This document shows positions 1 through 8,160 of a stretch of DNA of 29,676 nt, piece after piece (the first letter of the stretch is position 1; each line of letters opens with the position of its first letter). The stretch comes from Flavobacteriaceae bacterium UBA980. Lineage in GTDB: Bacteria; Bacteroidota; Bacteroidia; Flavobacteriales; Flavobacteriaceae. Location of the stretch: positions 1 through 29,676 of the forward strand of contig DBBQ01000050.1 of NCBI GenBank assembly GCA_002292265.1, given 5' to 3'. The position numbers and the translations under genes were made by a program. The notes beneath the pieces were generated by a model that made no database searches, was not told the origin of the DNA, and was given only the letters and a program-made list of their open reading frames with translations.

Positions 1-348
1 GGAGTAAACCACCCTTACGATACCGGATTGATGTATCAACTTACTGCATTCTTTACAAGGAGAAAGGGTGATGTACAATGTTGCCCCCTTACAGGACTGT
101 GTGGAGGCGGCTACTTTTAGGATTGCGTTGGCCTCTGCATGAAGTACGTACCATTTGGTGTAATGGTCCTCATCTTCACAAACATTTTCAAATCCCGAGG
201 GCGTGCCGTTGTACCCATCCGAGATGATCATACGATCTTTAACAATGAGTGCACCCACCTTTTTTCTTTCACAGTAAGAGAGTTGCCCCCATGTTTCTGC
301 CATCTTAAGATAGGCGCTGTCGTACTTTAGCTGTTTCTCTTTCCCCAT
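1..348 (-). CDS. dCMP/cytidine deaminase family protein (ComEB-like), 3' end cut by window
   Basis: The minus strand reads open from an ATG at 348 to the window edge, giving 116 codons with no stop. The zinc-site motifs of the cytidine/deoxycytidylate deaminase family are visible: H-A-E at residues 70-72 (HAEANAI) and P-C-K-E-C at 97-101, so His70, Cys98 and Cys101 would bind zinc and Glu72 would be the proton shuttle. The N-terminal half also has the family stretch around DGYNGTPSGF (44-53). Such enzymes deaminate dCMP to dUMP to supply dTMP synthesis in the cytosol. It lies 35 nt downstream of the HupE-like gene on the same strand, so it could be the last gene of that transcript. A GTG two codons upstream is a possible alternative start. 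The family is clear; the exact substrate is inferred from similarity to dCMP deaminases rather than free-cytidine deaminases. Confidence 0.88.
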   Translation of the reverse strand, partial: MGKEKQLKYDSAYLKMAETWGQLSYCERKKVGALIVKDRMIISDGYNGTPSGFENVCEDEDHYTKWYVLHAEANAILKVAASTQSCKGATLYITLSPCKECSKLIHQSGIVRVVYS

Positions 349-383
349 TGTCACGAAGATAGTATTTCGGTTTTAATATCATT

Positions 384-962
384 TTAAATTCGTTCAAAAA
401 TCATTCCCAGGGCTTGGGACAAAATTAAGGCTCCTACCAAAAACTCCCATTTGCTTTTAGATTGTCTTAAAATTTGAACAACTATAAAGCTCAATAAAAG
501 AACTGCAATAACAATTGCGATTTGAGCCAGCTCCACCCCTAATGCAAAAGAAAAAAGGGAAAACCCAACCTCGTCTTCTGGAATCAACATCTTAAAATAC
601 CTTCCAAAACCCAAACCGTGAATCACACCAAAGACCACCGTGATACCAGGAAAAAAATAGGCTTTGTTTAAAATGCGATCGTGTTGTTTTGGGAAAAATA
701 AAGTTATCGCATTCAAGGCAATCGTAGTAGGTATAAGCAGTTCAACCCAGTAGGGTGAAAAGGAAATTTCTGCATAAAAATTCCCTACTAAAGACAGGGT
801 GTGTCCCAAGGTAAAGAGCGTTACCCACCACAGTAGTTTTTTGCTTTCTTTAAAAGCAAAAGGCATTGCCAAGGTAATGATGAAATAAAAGTGGTCCAAG
901 CCCTCCCAGTCCACCACATGCCAAAACCCTAGCTCAGTGTAAAACCAAAGTGTCTCGATCAT
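384..962 (-). CDS. HupE/UreJ family membrane protein
   Basis: This is a 192-residue, very hydrophobic protein with about six membrane segments. Near the N terminus it carries the HupE/UreJ-type signature of spaced histidines and aspartate, FWHVVDWEGLDHFYF (residues 13-27), and later IHGLGFG in another helix. Characterised HupE/UreJ relatives are linked to nickel supply for hydrogenase or urease, but no hydrogenase, urease or nickel genes are visible here, so the metal role is only a family-based guess. In Bacteroidota such proteins often occur without those enzymes. Its ATG overlaps the stop of the upstream J-domain gene by 4 nt (ATGA, 959-962), which suggests translational coupling. The family call is fairly secure; the function is open. 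Confidence 0.8.
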   Translation of the reverse strand: MIETLWFYTELGFWHVVDWEGLDHFYFIITLAMPFAFKESKKLLWWVTLFTLGHTLSLVGNFYAEISFSPYWVELLIPTTIALNAITLFFPKQHDRILNKAYFFPGITVVFGVIHGLGFGRYFKMLIPEDEVGFSLFSFALGVELAQIAIVIAVLLLSFIVVQILRQSKSKWEFLVGALILSQALGMIFERI

Positions 963-1681
963 AGTCCTCTTTCTTTTTGAATGGTTTCATAGGCCTTTTG
1001 AACCTCTTGAAATTTTTCTTGAGCCCCTTTGATCAGGGCAGAGTCTTGAGACTGCAATTTGTCAGGATGGTATTTTTTAGCCATTTCCCGGTACGCTTTT
1101 TTCACTTCCGCATCAGTAGCATTTGGAGTTATTTCTAAAATCTTATAGGCACTGTCTGTCTCTTGAAAAAACATAGCCTTGATGCTCTCAAAATCGGTAG
1201 CCCGAAGGCCCAGCGCAGCCGCAATCTGGCTGATCTTATCGAGTTCAGATTGGGCTACATTCCCATCTGCGTTGGCTACACCAAATAAAAAATGTAGCAC
1301 CTGTAAACGGGTTTCATAAGGAGTGCGGGATACAAATACACGTGCCAAATCTGCAACATTTTGCGCCTCTTTTTTTATTTGTTCATTAAAGGTTTCAAAA
1401 ATCATGGTGGCTTGTTCTTTTCCATAATTTGTAATAAAAAAGTTTCTTACAAACTGTAATTCTTGTGCCTTTACCACCCCATCGGCTTTAATAACCGTAG
1501 CTGCTAATGCCAAGAGATTCAATTGTAAACTTCCCGGTTGGGTGGTTGAGAAGCGTGTCCGGAAAGTTGTACGTGTCCCGCTGTTGAGTTGATCGATCAT
1601 ACCCCCGATAAAAAACCCTAACAAGGCACCCGGAAATCGAAACAGGTAGTATCCTACAAATGCTGCAACCCATTTAATCAT
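959..1681 (-). CDS. TerB/DnaJ-domain protein (DjlA-like co-chaperone)
   Basis: This 240-residue protein has the layout of DjlA-type co-chaperones. A short hydrophobic, glycine-rich N terminus (residues 1-30) is a likely membrane anchor. A TerB-like helical domain follows (about 50-165), with the repeated acidic motifs KADG (65-68) and NADG (137-140). A C-terminal J domain (about 178-240) carries the invariant HPD tripeptide at 205-207 inside KKYHPDK. The J domain would stimulate an Hsp70 (DnaK) ATPase, with the anchor placing this at the inner membrane. It is the first gene of a minus-strand run with the HupE-like gene (ATGA overlap) and the dCMP deaminase. It is divergent from the bacilliredoxin gene, with about 100 nt between them. 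The domain call is strong; the client is unknown. Confidence 0.87.
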   Translation of the reverse strand: MIKWVAAFVGYYLFRFPGALLGFFIGGMIDQLNSGTRTTFRTRFSTTQPGSLQLNLLALAATVIKADGVVKAQELQFVRNFFITNYGKEQATMIFETFNEQIKKEAQNVADLARVFVSRTPYETRLQVLHFLFGVANADGNVAQSELDKISQIAAALGLRATDFESIKAMFFQETDSAYKILEITPNATDAEVKKAYREMAKKYHPDKLQSQDSALIKGAQEKFQEVQKAYETIQKERGL

Positions 1682-1758
1682 TGCTTTCTTTTTCTAAATT
1701 TTTACAAATTTGACAAATAAATTCGGCCCCGCAAAACCATTAAGATTCCTTTAATTTA

Positions 1759-1766
1759 TATCTTTG
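1759..1766 (+). promoter_or_regulatory. -7 promoter element (TATCTTTG) of bacilliredoxin gene
   Basis: TATCTTTG is an exact match to the Bacteroidota -7 consensus TAnnTTTG and lies 14 nt upstream of the ATG at 1781. No clear TTG -33 element is seen at the usual distance, so the call rests on the -7 match and its position. Confidence 0.4.
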
Positions 1767-1780
1767 AAAAAAATAAAATT

Positions 1781-2191
1781 ATGTATCCTGCTGAATTAGT
1801 AAAACCCATGCGCGAAGAGTTGACCCAGATCGGATTTGAAGAGTTGGCTACCTCAGAAGACGTTACCCAAGCATTAGCAAAATCAGGCACCACACTAGTA
1901 GTGGTCAATTCCATCTGCGGTTGTGCTGCAGCCAATGCTCGGCCTGGTGTTCATTTTTCTCTCCAAAACGAGAAAAAACCAGATCATCTTACTACCGTCT
2001 TTGCAGGTGTAGATACCGAAGCTACAAATACAGCTAGAGATCTCATGGTTCCTTTTCCTCCTTCCTCTCCCAGCATCGCTTTATTTAAAGACGGTAGTTT
2101 GGTCCATATGATCGAAAGGCATCATATCGAGGGGCGCCCTGCAGAACTCATTGCAGAAAACTTGAAAGCAGCCTACAACGACCACTGCTAA
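1781..2191 (+). CDS. BrxA/BrxB family bacilliredoxin
   Basis: A 136-residue protein with the family's CGC active-site motif (Cys46-Gly-Cys48) in NSICGCAAANARPG. The length and motif match the YphP/YqiW (BrxA/BrxB) family, thioredoxin-fold proteins that in Bacillus remove bacillithiol from mixed disulfides on proteins. Many Bacteroidota carry this family, so a low-molecular-weight thiol redox role in the cytosol is likely. Whether bacillithiol itself is the thiol here cannot be seen from this window. The start at 1781 is supported by the promoter-like TATCTTTG just upstream and by the conserved N terminus MYPAELVKPMR. The next gene, an acyltransferase, begins 27 nt after the stop on the same strand and is probably co-transcribed. 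Confidence 0.92.
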   Translation: MYPAELVKPMREELTQIGFEELATSEDVTQALAKSGTTLVVVNSICGCAAANARPGVHFSLQNEKKPDHLTTVFAGVDTEATNTARDLMVPFPPSSPSIALFKDGSLVHMIERHHIEGRPAELIAENLKAAYNDHC

Positions 2192-2218
2192 AGTTCCTTT
2201 CACAAAAGAGGTAAGGGG

Positions 2219-2953
2219 ATGAAAAAATATCTGAGTTATCCGCTTAGTTTACTCTTCTATCTTTGCTTTGGTAGTCTCCTTGTATTCTTTCACGGTGTCC
2301 AATGGATCGCGCTCAATACCATCGGACATACTGCGCAAAAAAAAAGCGTGGATCTATTAAACTTTTTTATTCTTCGTTGTCTTACTCTTTTGGGAACCCG
2401 AATTAAATTTGAATATGAATGCCCCCTACCCGAAAACTGCAGTCTAATTTTTGTAGCCAATCACCAAAGTACCTATGACATCCCTCCCTTAATCTGGGAA
2501 TTGAGAGCGTATCATGCCAAGTTTGTCAGTAAAAAAGAATTGGGGAAAGGGATTCCCAGTGTATCTTTTAACATCCGTCACGGAGGGTCCGTTATGATCG
2601 ATAGAAAAAAACCAAAAGAAGCACTTGAGCTGATCGAATCCTTTGGGGTCCGCCTCGCAAAAAGCAATCATTCTGTGATTATTTTTCCAGAAGGAACCCG
2701 GTCGAAAACGGGGAAGATGAAAAAATTTCATCGCTCGGGACTTATCACGTTATTTAAAACCATGCCTCAAGCCAAAATAGTCCCTGTAAGTATTCAAAAT
2801 TCGTGGAAATTTTCAGCTCAAAACTACTTCCCAATGCCACTAGGAAAGAAAATTTTGTTCAAATTTCACAAGGCTCTACCCATTGACAAAAACCAAATCG
2901 ATTCTTTAATTGACCTCATCGAAACGACCATCAAAAAAGAAGTAGAAGCCTAA
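2219..2953 (+). CDS. plsC: 1-acyl-sn-glycerol-3-phosphate acyltransferase (PlsC family)
   Basis: A 244-residue protein with one or two N-terminal membrane segments (about 5-35) and the glycerolipid acyltransferase motifs. HX4D is NHQSTYD at 81-87 (His82, Asp87), and the phosphate-binding motif is FPEGTRS at 156-162, followed by the typical KKFHRSG. The family transfers an acyl chain to the sn-2 position of lysophosphatidic acid at the inner membrane, giving phosphatidic acid. Length and motif spacing are normal. A relative that acylates another lysolipid (for example an ornithine-lipid or aminolipid precursor) cannot be excluded. A purine-rich stretch (AGAGGTAAGGGG) lies just before the ATG and may help translation. 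The gene converges on the histidine kinase with only 2 nt between stops and no visible terminator. Confidence 0.9.
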   Translation: MKKYLSYPLSLLFYLCFGSLLVFFHGVQWIALNTIGHTAQKKSVDLLNFFILRCLTLLGTRIKFEYECPLPENCSLIFVANHQSTYDIPPLIWELRAYHAKFVSKKELGKGIPSVSFNIRHGGSVMIDRKKPKEALELIESFGVRLAKSNHSVIIFPEGTRSKTGKMKKFHRSGLITLFKTMPQAKIVPVSIQNSWKFSAQNYFPMPLGKKILFKFHKALPIDKNQIDSLIDLIETTIKKEVEA

Positions 2954-2955
2954 GA

Positions 2956-4422
2956 TCAGGAACGAGGGAGTGCGATGATAAAGGTAGTTCCTTTACCCTT
3001 TTTGGAAACATAACGGATGGTTCCCTCGTGAGACTTTATTATATTTTTCACAATCCCAAGACCTAGTCCCATTCCAGAGGTTTTGGTTGTAAACTTGGGT
3101 TCAAAAACCTTATCCTCGATTTCTTTTGGGATACCATTACCATTGTCCATAATGGAGAGTAAGGTCTGATTAGGTTCGGTGGTCAATTGAACGCCAATTT
3201 GAGGAGTCCTCCCTTTAGGAACAGATTGTAGGGCATTTTGAACTAGATTGGTAATCACACGTATCCATTGGGTACGATCTAGATTGTGATAGCTATGGGC
3301 CTGGTCCGAAGAAAAAACAATGTGCTCTTGGTCAAAAATATTGACTGCCATCTGGGTAACTTCGACCAAATCGCAATCTTTCATTTTGGGCTTGGGGAGG
3401 GTTGCGAAATTTGAGAAGGCTTCTGCTACCTCACTCATCGTATCTATTTGTTGAATCAATAAGGTGGAAAAATCATTGAGTTTCTTTTTATTGTCTGGAC
3501 CATTTGGATCGTATTGGTGTTGGAAACTTTGAATGGTCAGACGCATGGGGGTCAAGGGATTTTTGATTTCATGGGCTACTTGACGTGCCATTTCCTGCCA
3601 AGCTTGTTGACGTTCCGTCTTGGCCAATTTTTCTGCACTTTCAGCCAAATCATCAATCATTTTATTATATGAATTGACTAAGCTGTCAATCTCTCGTGTT
3701 GCATTGTTTAAATGAATTTTTTCATTCTTTTTTTCCAACCGCATTTTTCCCATTCTCACCTTGATCGTATCTAAAGATCGCGTGACGAATTTGGACAAGA
3801 AATAAGCGATTAAAATTACTCCTACTAAAAGTAAAATATAGATTCGATATAGGTTTTCGATAAAGGTGTTTAGCTCATTTTCTGAAATGGAAACGTCCTC
3901 AAAATAAGGAAAAAATAAGATTGCATAAGGCGTATTTGAAGTGTCTTTTAATATCTTGTAAGAGGCGTGAAAATTGTCCAATTCCGAGGGATAGTGTTCA
4001 ATATAACTCCCTTGTTTTGAAGTGATAATCTTATCGAGTAAGGTGTCATTCAACTCGTAATTATTCGCAATAATTTCTAGAGAAGAATGATAAATAAACA
4101 ACGGCCTCCCATCCAAGGTAAACAAAGAATACTGGACGCTGTGAATGGAGTTGATCTTTTCAAAATCTGTGCTGTACTGCTCCCACACTTGGGGCGGTTG
4201 ATTCATCAAGTTGTGTTTCTGAACCAGATAAGCAATATGTCTTTGAATCTGACTTTCTTTTCGTGCCAAACGCCCTAGATGGTAATTTTCTCGTTGGGAT
4301 TCGTATTGAATAGTGGTAGTCCCCAGAATCATTAACCCCGCAATAATCAGCATCCCGATCATCACCATAAAAAGTCGAGTTCTGAAAGAAACACGTTTCG
4401 GAAATTTAAAGGATCGGATCAT
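2956..4422 (-). CDS. HAMP-domain sensor histidine kinase (NtrY-like, orphan)
   Basis: A 488-residue membrane kinase. It has TM segment 1 at about 16-37, a periplasmic sensing region at about 40-190, TM segment 2 at about 191-212, then a HAMP linker and a coiled region to about 270. The dimerisation/phosphoacceptor domain has His284 in HEIKNPLTPMRL. The ATPase domain has N-box residues Asn392 and Asn396, G1 motif DNGNG (426-430) and G2 motif GMGLGLGIVK (450-459). The proline-containing H-box and overall layout resemble NtrY-type kinases. No response regulator lies next to it, so its partner is elsewhere. Its ATG overlaps the stop of the HemJ-like gene (ATGA, 4419-4422), so the two are made together. 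The signal is unknown; the link to a haem-biosynthesis membrane protein is suggestive only. Confidence 0.93.
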   Translation of the reverse strand: MIRSFKFPKRVSFRTRLFMVMIGMLIIAGLMILGTTTIQYESQRENYHLGRLARKESQIQRHIAYLVQKHNLMNQPPQVWEQYSTDFEKINSIHSVQYSLFTLDGRPLFIYHSSLEIIANNYELNDTLLDKIITSKQGSYIEHYPSELDNFHASYKILKDTSNTPYAILFFPYFEDVSISENELNTFIENLYRIYILLLVGVILIAYFLSKFVTRSLDTIKVRMGKMRLEKKNEKIHLNNATREIDSLVNSYNKMIDDLAESAEKLAKTERQQAWQEMARQVAHEIKNPLTPMRLTIQSFQHQYDPNGPDNKKKLNDFSTLLIQQIDTMSEVAEAFSNFATLPKPKMKDCDLVEVTQMAVNIFDQEHIVFSSDQAHSYHNLDRTQWIRVITNLVQNALQSVPKGRTPQIGVQLTTEPNQTLLSIMDNGNGIPKEIEDKVFEPKFTTKTSGMGLGLGIVKNIIKSHEGTIRYVSKKGKGTTFIIALPRS

Positions 4423-4955
4423 TTCTCTTTTCTAGTTTTTTTGTACAATCGAATTCCGAAATACAAAATAATTCCCAAACCCAACAAACCCAAAAGTCCA
4501 CCTATCCAATTCAAGCTGTCTTTCAAAATCACTAAAAAAACAATGGCAAAAAGCAACAATGTGGCTCCTTCATTCCAGACGCGCATAAACATACTGCTGT
4601 AGGAGATTACGTCTTTTTGCAACTTGAGAAACATCTGGTGTGTTTTTACATGATACATCACCAAGAAAACAACAAAAGTGAGTTTCAGGTGCATCCAACC
4701 TTGCGAAAGCCATGACGGCATCAAAACCAGAAGCCACGCTGCGAACAAAATCGCTAAAATCGCAGAAGGCCAAGTAATAATGTACCAAAGCCTTCTCGAC
4801 ATCATTTTCAACTGCGGGATGAGAATCGCTGCTTCCTGCTCAGTCTTCTTTGAGGCTTCAATATGATAGATAAAAAGCCGTGGAATATAAAACAAGCCCG
4901 CAAACCAAGTAATCACAAAAATTAGATGTAATGCCTTGATATAATTGTAATACAA
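4419..4955 (-). CDS. hemJ: CopD/HemJ family protein, putative protoporphyrinogen IX oxidase
   Basis: A 178-residue protein with four or five membrane helices. HemJ-type landmarks are visible: His10 in KALHLIF, FAGLFYIPRLF (18-28) with Arg26, Lys91 and His102 in the third helix region, and an R-x-x-N-E element (125-129, RVWNE). HemJ oxidises protoporphyrinogen IX to protoporphyrin IX at the inner membrane. Seven other haem enzymes are encoded within 14 kb and no HemG or HemY appears, so this would fill the missing oxidase step. The start is TTG at 4955, with an in-frame TAA three codons upstream and no ATG near enough. The following MYYNYIKALHLIF matches the expected family N terminus. It sits 6 nt after the BNR gene and overlaps the kinase gene by 4 nt. 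General databases may label it only as CopD family. Confidence 0.78.
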   Translation of the reverse strand: MYYNYIKALHLIFVITWFAGLFYIPRLFIYHIEASKKTEQEAAILIPQLKMMSRRLWYIITWPSAILAILFAAWLLVLMPSWLSQGWMHLKLTFVVFLVMYHVKTHQMFLKLQKDVISYSSMFMRVWNEGATLLLFAIVFLVILKDSLNWIGGLLGLLGLGIILYFGIRLYKKTRKEK

Positions 4956-4961
4956 TAGGTT

Positions 4962-7900
4962 TTAGTTTAACGTTAGATAGTCTAGATTTAATTTTGCAAA
5001 TGCCTCGTTAAAACGCTCCAAATCTTCAGAAATCAACTTGTTGTACTCTGCCAAATGACCTTCTACCAGTGTCGTCATCTCCTTTCGAACCGCCTCATCT
5101 TGGTCGGTCGGTGGGAAGTCATTATTCGTTACCAAACGGTTCAAATGTCCTAATTTATTAGTCAAACGAATAGGGAAATTGAGCGGATCTTGATTACTTC
5201 TGTTTTTAGTTTGATAGAGCGCTTTTTCAATATCTGAAAGTGAAGTGCTCAATGTTTTTGCATCTTCGATCAATTCACTTACCGATTCATTGTCTGCATA
5301 ATTGGATTCAAAATCTTCTAGCTTTTCACGAATCGTTCTGATGTTTTTAATGGCTTTGTGTGCTTCGTCCACCGTTGTATTGACTCGATTTACAAAATCA
5401 AACTGGGATTTCATTTGTGCCACAGTAATATCAGCACTATGATCCGGTAAGATATTAAAATCGTATTCTTGAGTAGCTCCATTTTTTTCTAGAACCACTT
5501 TATAGGAACCTGGAACGGCTTTTGCTCCAGAGAAAGAAGCACTCCAGAAAATCATTCCCTCTAAAGTCTCCGCTCCTTCGTATCGGGTGTCCCATACAAA
5601 AGAATTGCCCCCTGCATTAATTTCAAGTTTATTCTCCTCATCCGCAGTGCTGAAGGTCTTGATCAAGGTGCCGTCTTGCTCTTTGAAATGAAGAGCTACA
5701 GTGTCGTTTTCAGAATCAAACTCTTTTACATTGAAATGTACAATGACTCCGTTGGGCAAATTCGTCCCCTGCGTAAGAGAGGGTTTCCCTCCTCTTCCCT
5801 GGGTACGGTAACTGTCCTTAGGTTGAAACAAAGTCATGGGCTGGCTAGCCGTACTTTGGTCAATTTGATGCAGTACTGTTAAATCATCTAAGATCCATAT
5901 ACTGCGTCCTTGTGTAGCTACAATAAGACTGTTCTCTTTGAGAGTCAAATCGGTAATCGGAACAATAGGGAGATTCAACTGGAACGGATTCCAAGACGCT
6001 CCGTCATCATGAGAAATGTACATTCCTGTTTCTGTACCTGCATAGAGAAGTCCTTTTTTGGCAGGATCGGCGCGGAGTACGCGGGTAAAATGTTCCGAAG
6101 GAATTCCATTGGTGATCTGTGTCCAAGTTTTTCCGTAATCTGTGGTTTTGTAGAGGTAGGGTTTGAAATCTCCCGTTTTGTACAAAGTTCCGGCTACATA
6201 AGACACTGAAGGATCAAAAGGAGAAGCGTCTATACTGTTAATCATCAGCCATTTGGGCATGATGGAAGGAGTTACATTCTCCCAGTTTTTCCCACCATCC
6301 CGAGTCAAATGCAACAATCCATCGTCACTTCCAACCCACATCAAACCTTCTTGTAGAGGAGATTCATCCACCGCAAAAATAGTACAGTAGTATTCCACAC
6401 CTGTATTATCTTGGGTAATGGGTCCCCCCGAAGATTTTAATTTTTCAGGAGCATTCCGTGTCAGGTCAGGACTGATGATTTCCCAACTTTGCCCTTCGTT
6501 TTCAGAAACGTGAACGTGATTGGAAAAGGTGTATAATTTTTTGGGATTGTGTTTGCTGAAATGGATAGGAAAATTCCATTGAAAACGGTATTTCATTCCT
6601 TCTGCACCATAGCCCATTGGATTGTCTGGCCAAACATTGATCCCTCGTTCAGAATTGTTTTTATGATTAACCCGTGTAAGGTAACCCCCGTAACTCCCAC
6701 CGTAAACAATATCGTTGTCTAACGGATCAATAGCGATATGGGCTGACTCTCCCCCTGCGGTAGGCTCCCAATCGTCTTCTGAAATCGCTCTACCAGAAGA
6801 GCGATGTTTTACTCGTAAGGTCGAGTTGTCTTGTTGTGCCACATAAATCCGATAAGGCGTAGCGTTGTCTGTGGTTACTCTATAAAATTGAGCCGTGGGT
6901 TGGTTGTAATAAGTACTCCAACTCATCCCACCGTTATACGATACTTGAGCACCTCCATCATCACCGATGATCATGCGTTGGTTATCTTCTGGAGCAATCC
7001 ACAAATCATGGTGATCCCCGTGAGGCGCATTGCTGCTTTTAAATGTTTTTCCTCCATCTTTGGATTTGTGGTAGGACACATTCATTACATAAACAATGTC
7101 TTCATCTTGAGTATCCGCGTAAATTTTTGAATAATACCAGGCTCGTTGACGTAACGCTCTACTGTCATTGATGTGACTCCATGAAGCACCCCCGTCTTCG
7201 GAACGATAAATGCCCCCTTCATCTTTATTTTCTACAATGGCCCACACACGTTGTGGATTTACAGGAGATACAGTGACTCCTATGATTCCTAAAGTCCCTT
7301 CAGCAAAACCGTCGTGTACACTCACTTCAGTCCAATTTTCGCCTTGATCCGTACTTTTCCAAAGGGCGGAACCTTCGCCACCACTGTTCAGACTGAAGGG
7401 TGTTCTGTTTACCCGCCATGTCGCGGCGTAAAGGACTCTAGAGTTTGAAGGGTCCATGACCAATTCAACCGCTCCAGCATTTGCATTGGAAAACAAAACT
7501 TTTTTCCAAGATTTTCCTCCGTCAATACTTTTATAAACCCCACGTTCTTGGGTAGGTTTATAAATGTTTCCTAAAACAGCGGCATAGACAATGTTGTGAT
7601 CGTTTGGATCGATTACGATTCTGGGTACATGGCGCGACTTTGGCAAACCAGAAAACGACCATGTTTTTCCCGCGTCAACCGTTTTCCAAATTCCGTATCC
7701 TGAAGACACATTTCCGCGGACTGTAACTTCACCCCCTCCGACGTAAAGAACGTTAGGATCACTTTTGGCAACTGCAACAGAACCTATACTTCCACCAAAA
7801 TAGCCATCGGAAATATTTTCATAAGTCTGTCCTCCATCTTCGGTCTTCCAGACACCACCTCCTGCGGCACCAAAATAAAACAAATTGGGTTTGCCTGGAA

Positions 7901-8099
7901 CTCCAGTCACTGCTGCAGAACGGCCTCCTCGAAAAGGACCTATAGAACGGTACTCTAGAGATTCATAGGTGCTATCTGGATAACTAACAGTAGCCTTTTT
8001 GTTTTTTCGTTTCGATTGCGCATCGGCAGGTTGTAAAGCAACAAAGAATAGTATAAAAGCGATATATAGGAAATGGGGATGGCGAACTAGTTTTTTCAT
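4962..8099 (-). CDS. Secreted BNR/Asp-box beta-propeller protein (sortilin/VPS10-like)
   Basis: A 1045-residue protein with a signal peptide (basic start, hydrophobic 10-24, likely cleavage after ADA at 25-27). From about residue 50 to 745 it consists of propeller blades marked by at least eleven Asp-box motifs of the S/T-x-D-x-G-x-T/S-W type. Examples are TEDGGQTY (86-93), TVDAGKTW (140-147), SIDGGKSW (191-198), SEDGGASW (300-307), TTDYGKTW (652-659) and SHDDGASW (696-703). A beta-sandwich-like region follows (about 770-890), then a helical, charged tail (about 900-1040) that may form coiled coil. Bacteroidota members are often named glycosyl hydrolase, but I see no catalytic signature, and the repeat type fits exo-alpha-sialidase-like or VPS10/sortilin-like folds without proven activity. 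It is the first gene of a run with the HemJ-like and kinase genes, 6 nt apart from the former. Confidence 0.9.
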   Translation of the reverse strand: MKKLVRHPHFLYIAFILFFVALQPADAQSKRKNKKATVSYPDSTYESLEYRSIGPFRGGRSAAVTGVPGKPNLFYFGAAGGGVWKTEDGGQTYENISDGYFGGSIGSVAVAKSDPNVLYVGGGEVTVRGNVSSGYGIWKTVDAGKTWSFSGLPKSRHVPRIVIDPNDHNIVYAAVLGNIYKPTQERGVYKSIDGGKSWKKVLFSNANAGAVELVMDPSNSRVLYAATWRVNRTPFSLNSGGEGSALWKSTDQGENWTEVSVHDGFAEGTLGIIGVTVSPVNPQRVWAIVENKDEGGIYRSEDGGASWSHINDSRALRQRAWYYSKIYADTQDEDIVYVMNVSYHKSKDGGKTFKSSNAPHGDHHDLWIAPEDNQRMIIGDDGGAQVSYNGGMSWSTYYNQPTAQFYRVTTDNATPYRIYVAQQDNSTLRVKHRSSGRAISEDDWEPTAGGESAHIAIDPLDNDIVYGGSYGGYLTRVNHKNNSERGINVWPDNPMGYGAEGMKYRFQWNFPIHFSKHNPKKLYTFSNHVHVSENEGQSWEIISPDLTRNAPEKLKSSGGPITQDNTGVEYYCTIFAVDESPLQEGLMWVGSDDGLLHLTRDGGKNWENVTPSIMPKWLMINSIDASPFDPSVSYVAGTLYKTGDFKPYLYKTTDYGKTWTQITNGIPSEHFTRVLRADPAKKGLLYAGTETGMYISHDDGASWNPFQLNLPIVPITDLTLKENSLIVATQGRSIWILDDLTVLHQIDQSTASQPMTLFQPKDSYRTQGRGGKPSLTQGTNLPNGVIVHFNVKEFDSENDTVALHFKEQDGTLIKTFSTADEENKLEINAGGNSFVWDTRYEGAETLEGMIFWSASFSGAKAVPGSYKVVLEKNGATQEYDFNILPDHSADITVAQMKSQFDFVNRVNTTVDEAHKAIKNIRTIREKLEDFESNYADNESVSELIEDAKTLSTSLSDIEKALYQTKNRSNQDPLNFPIRLTNKLGHLNRLVTNNDFPPTDQDEAVRKEMTTLVEGHLAEYNKLISEDLERFNEAFAKLNLDYLTLN

Positions 8100-8160
8100 A
8101 AATTGTTTTAAATGTAAAAACTAAAAGTAAAAATTTAATCCTAATCAGCCTAAGGAAAAT

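Noticed and set aside
139..330. Plus-strand open frame of 63 codons near the left edge
   Set aside because: It lies antisense to the deaminase frame, whose zinc motifs are clear, and its peptide resembles nothing recognisable.
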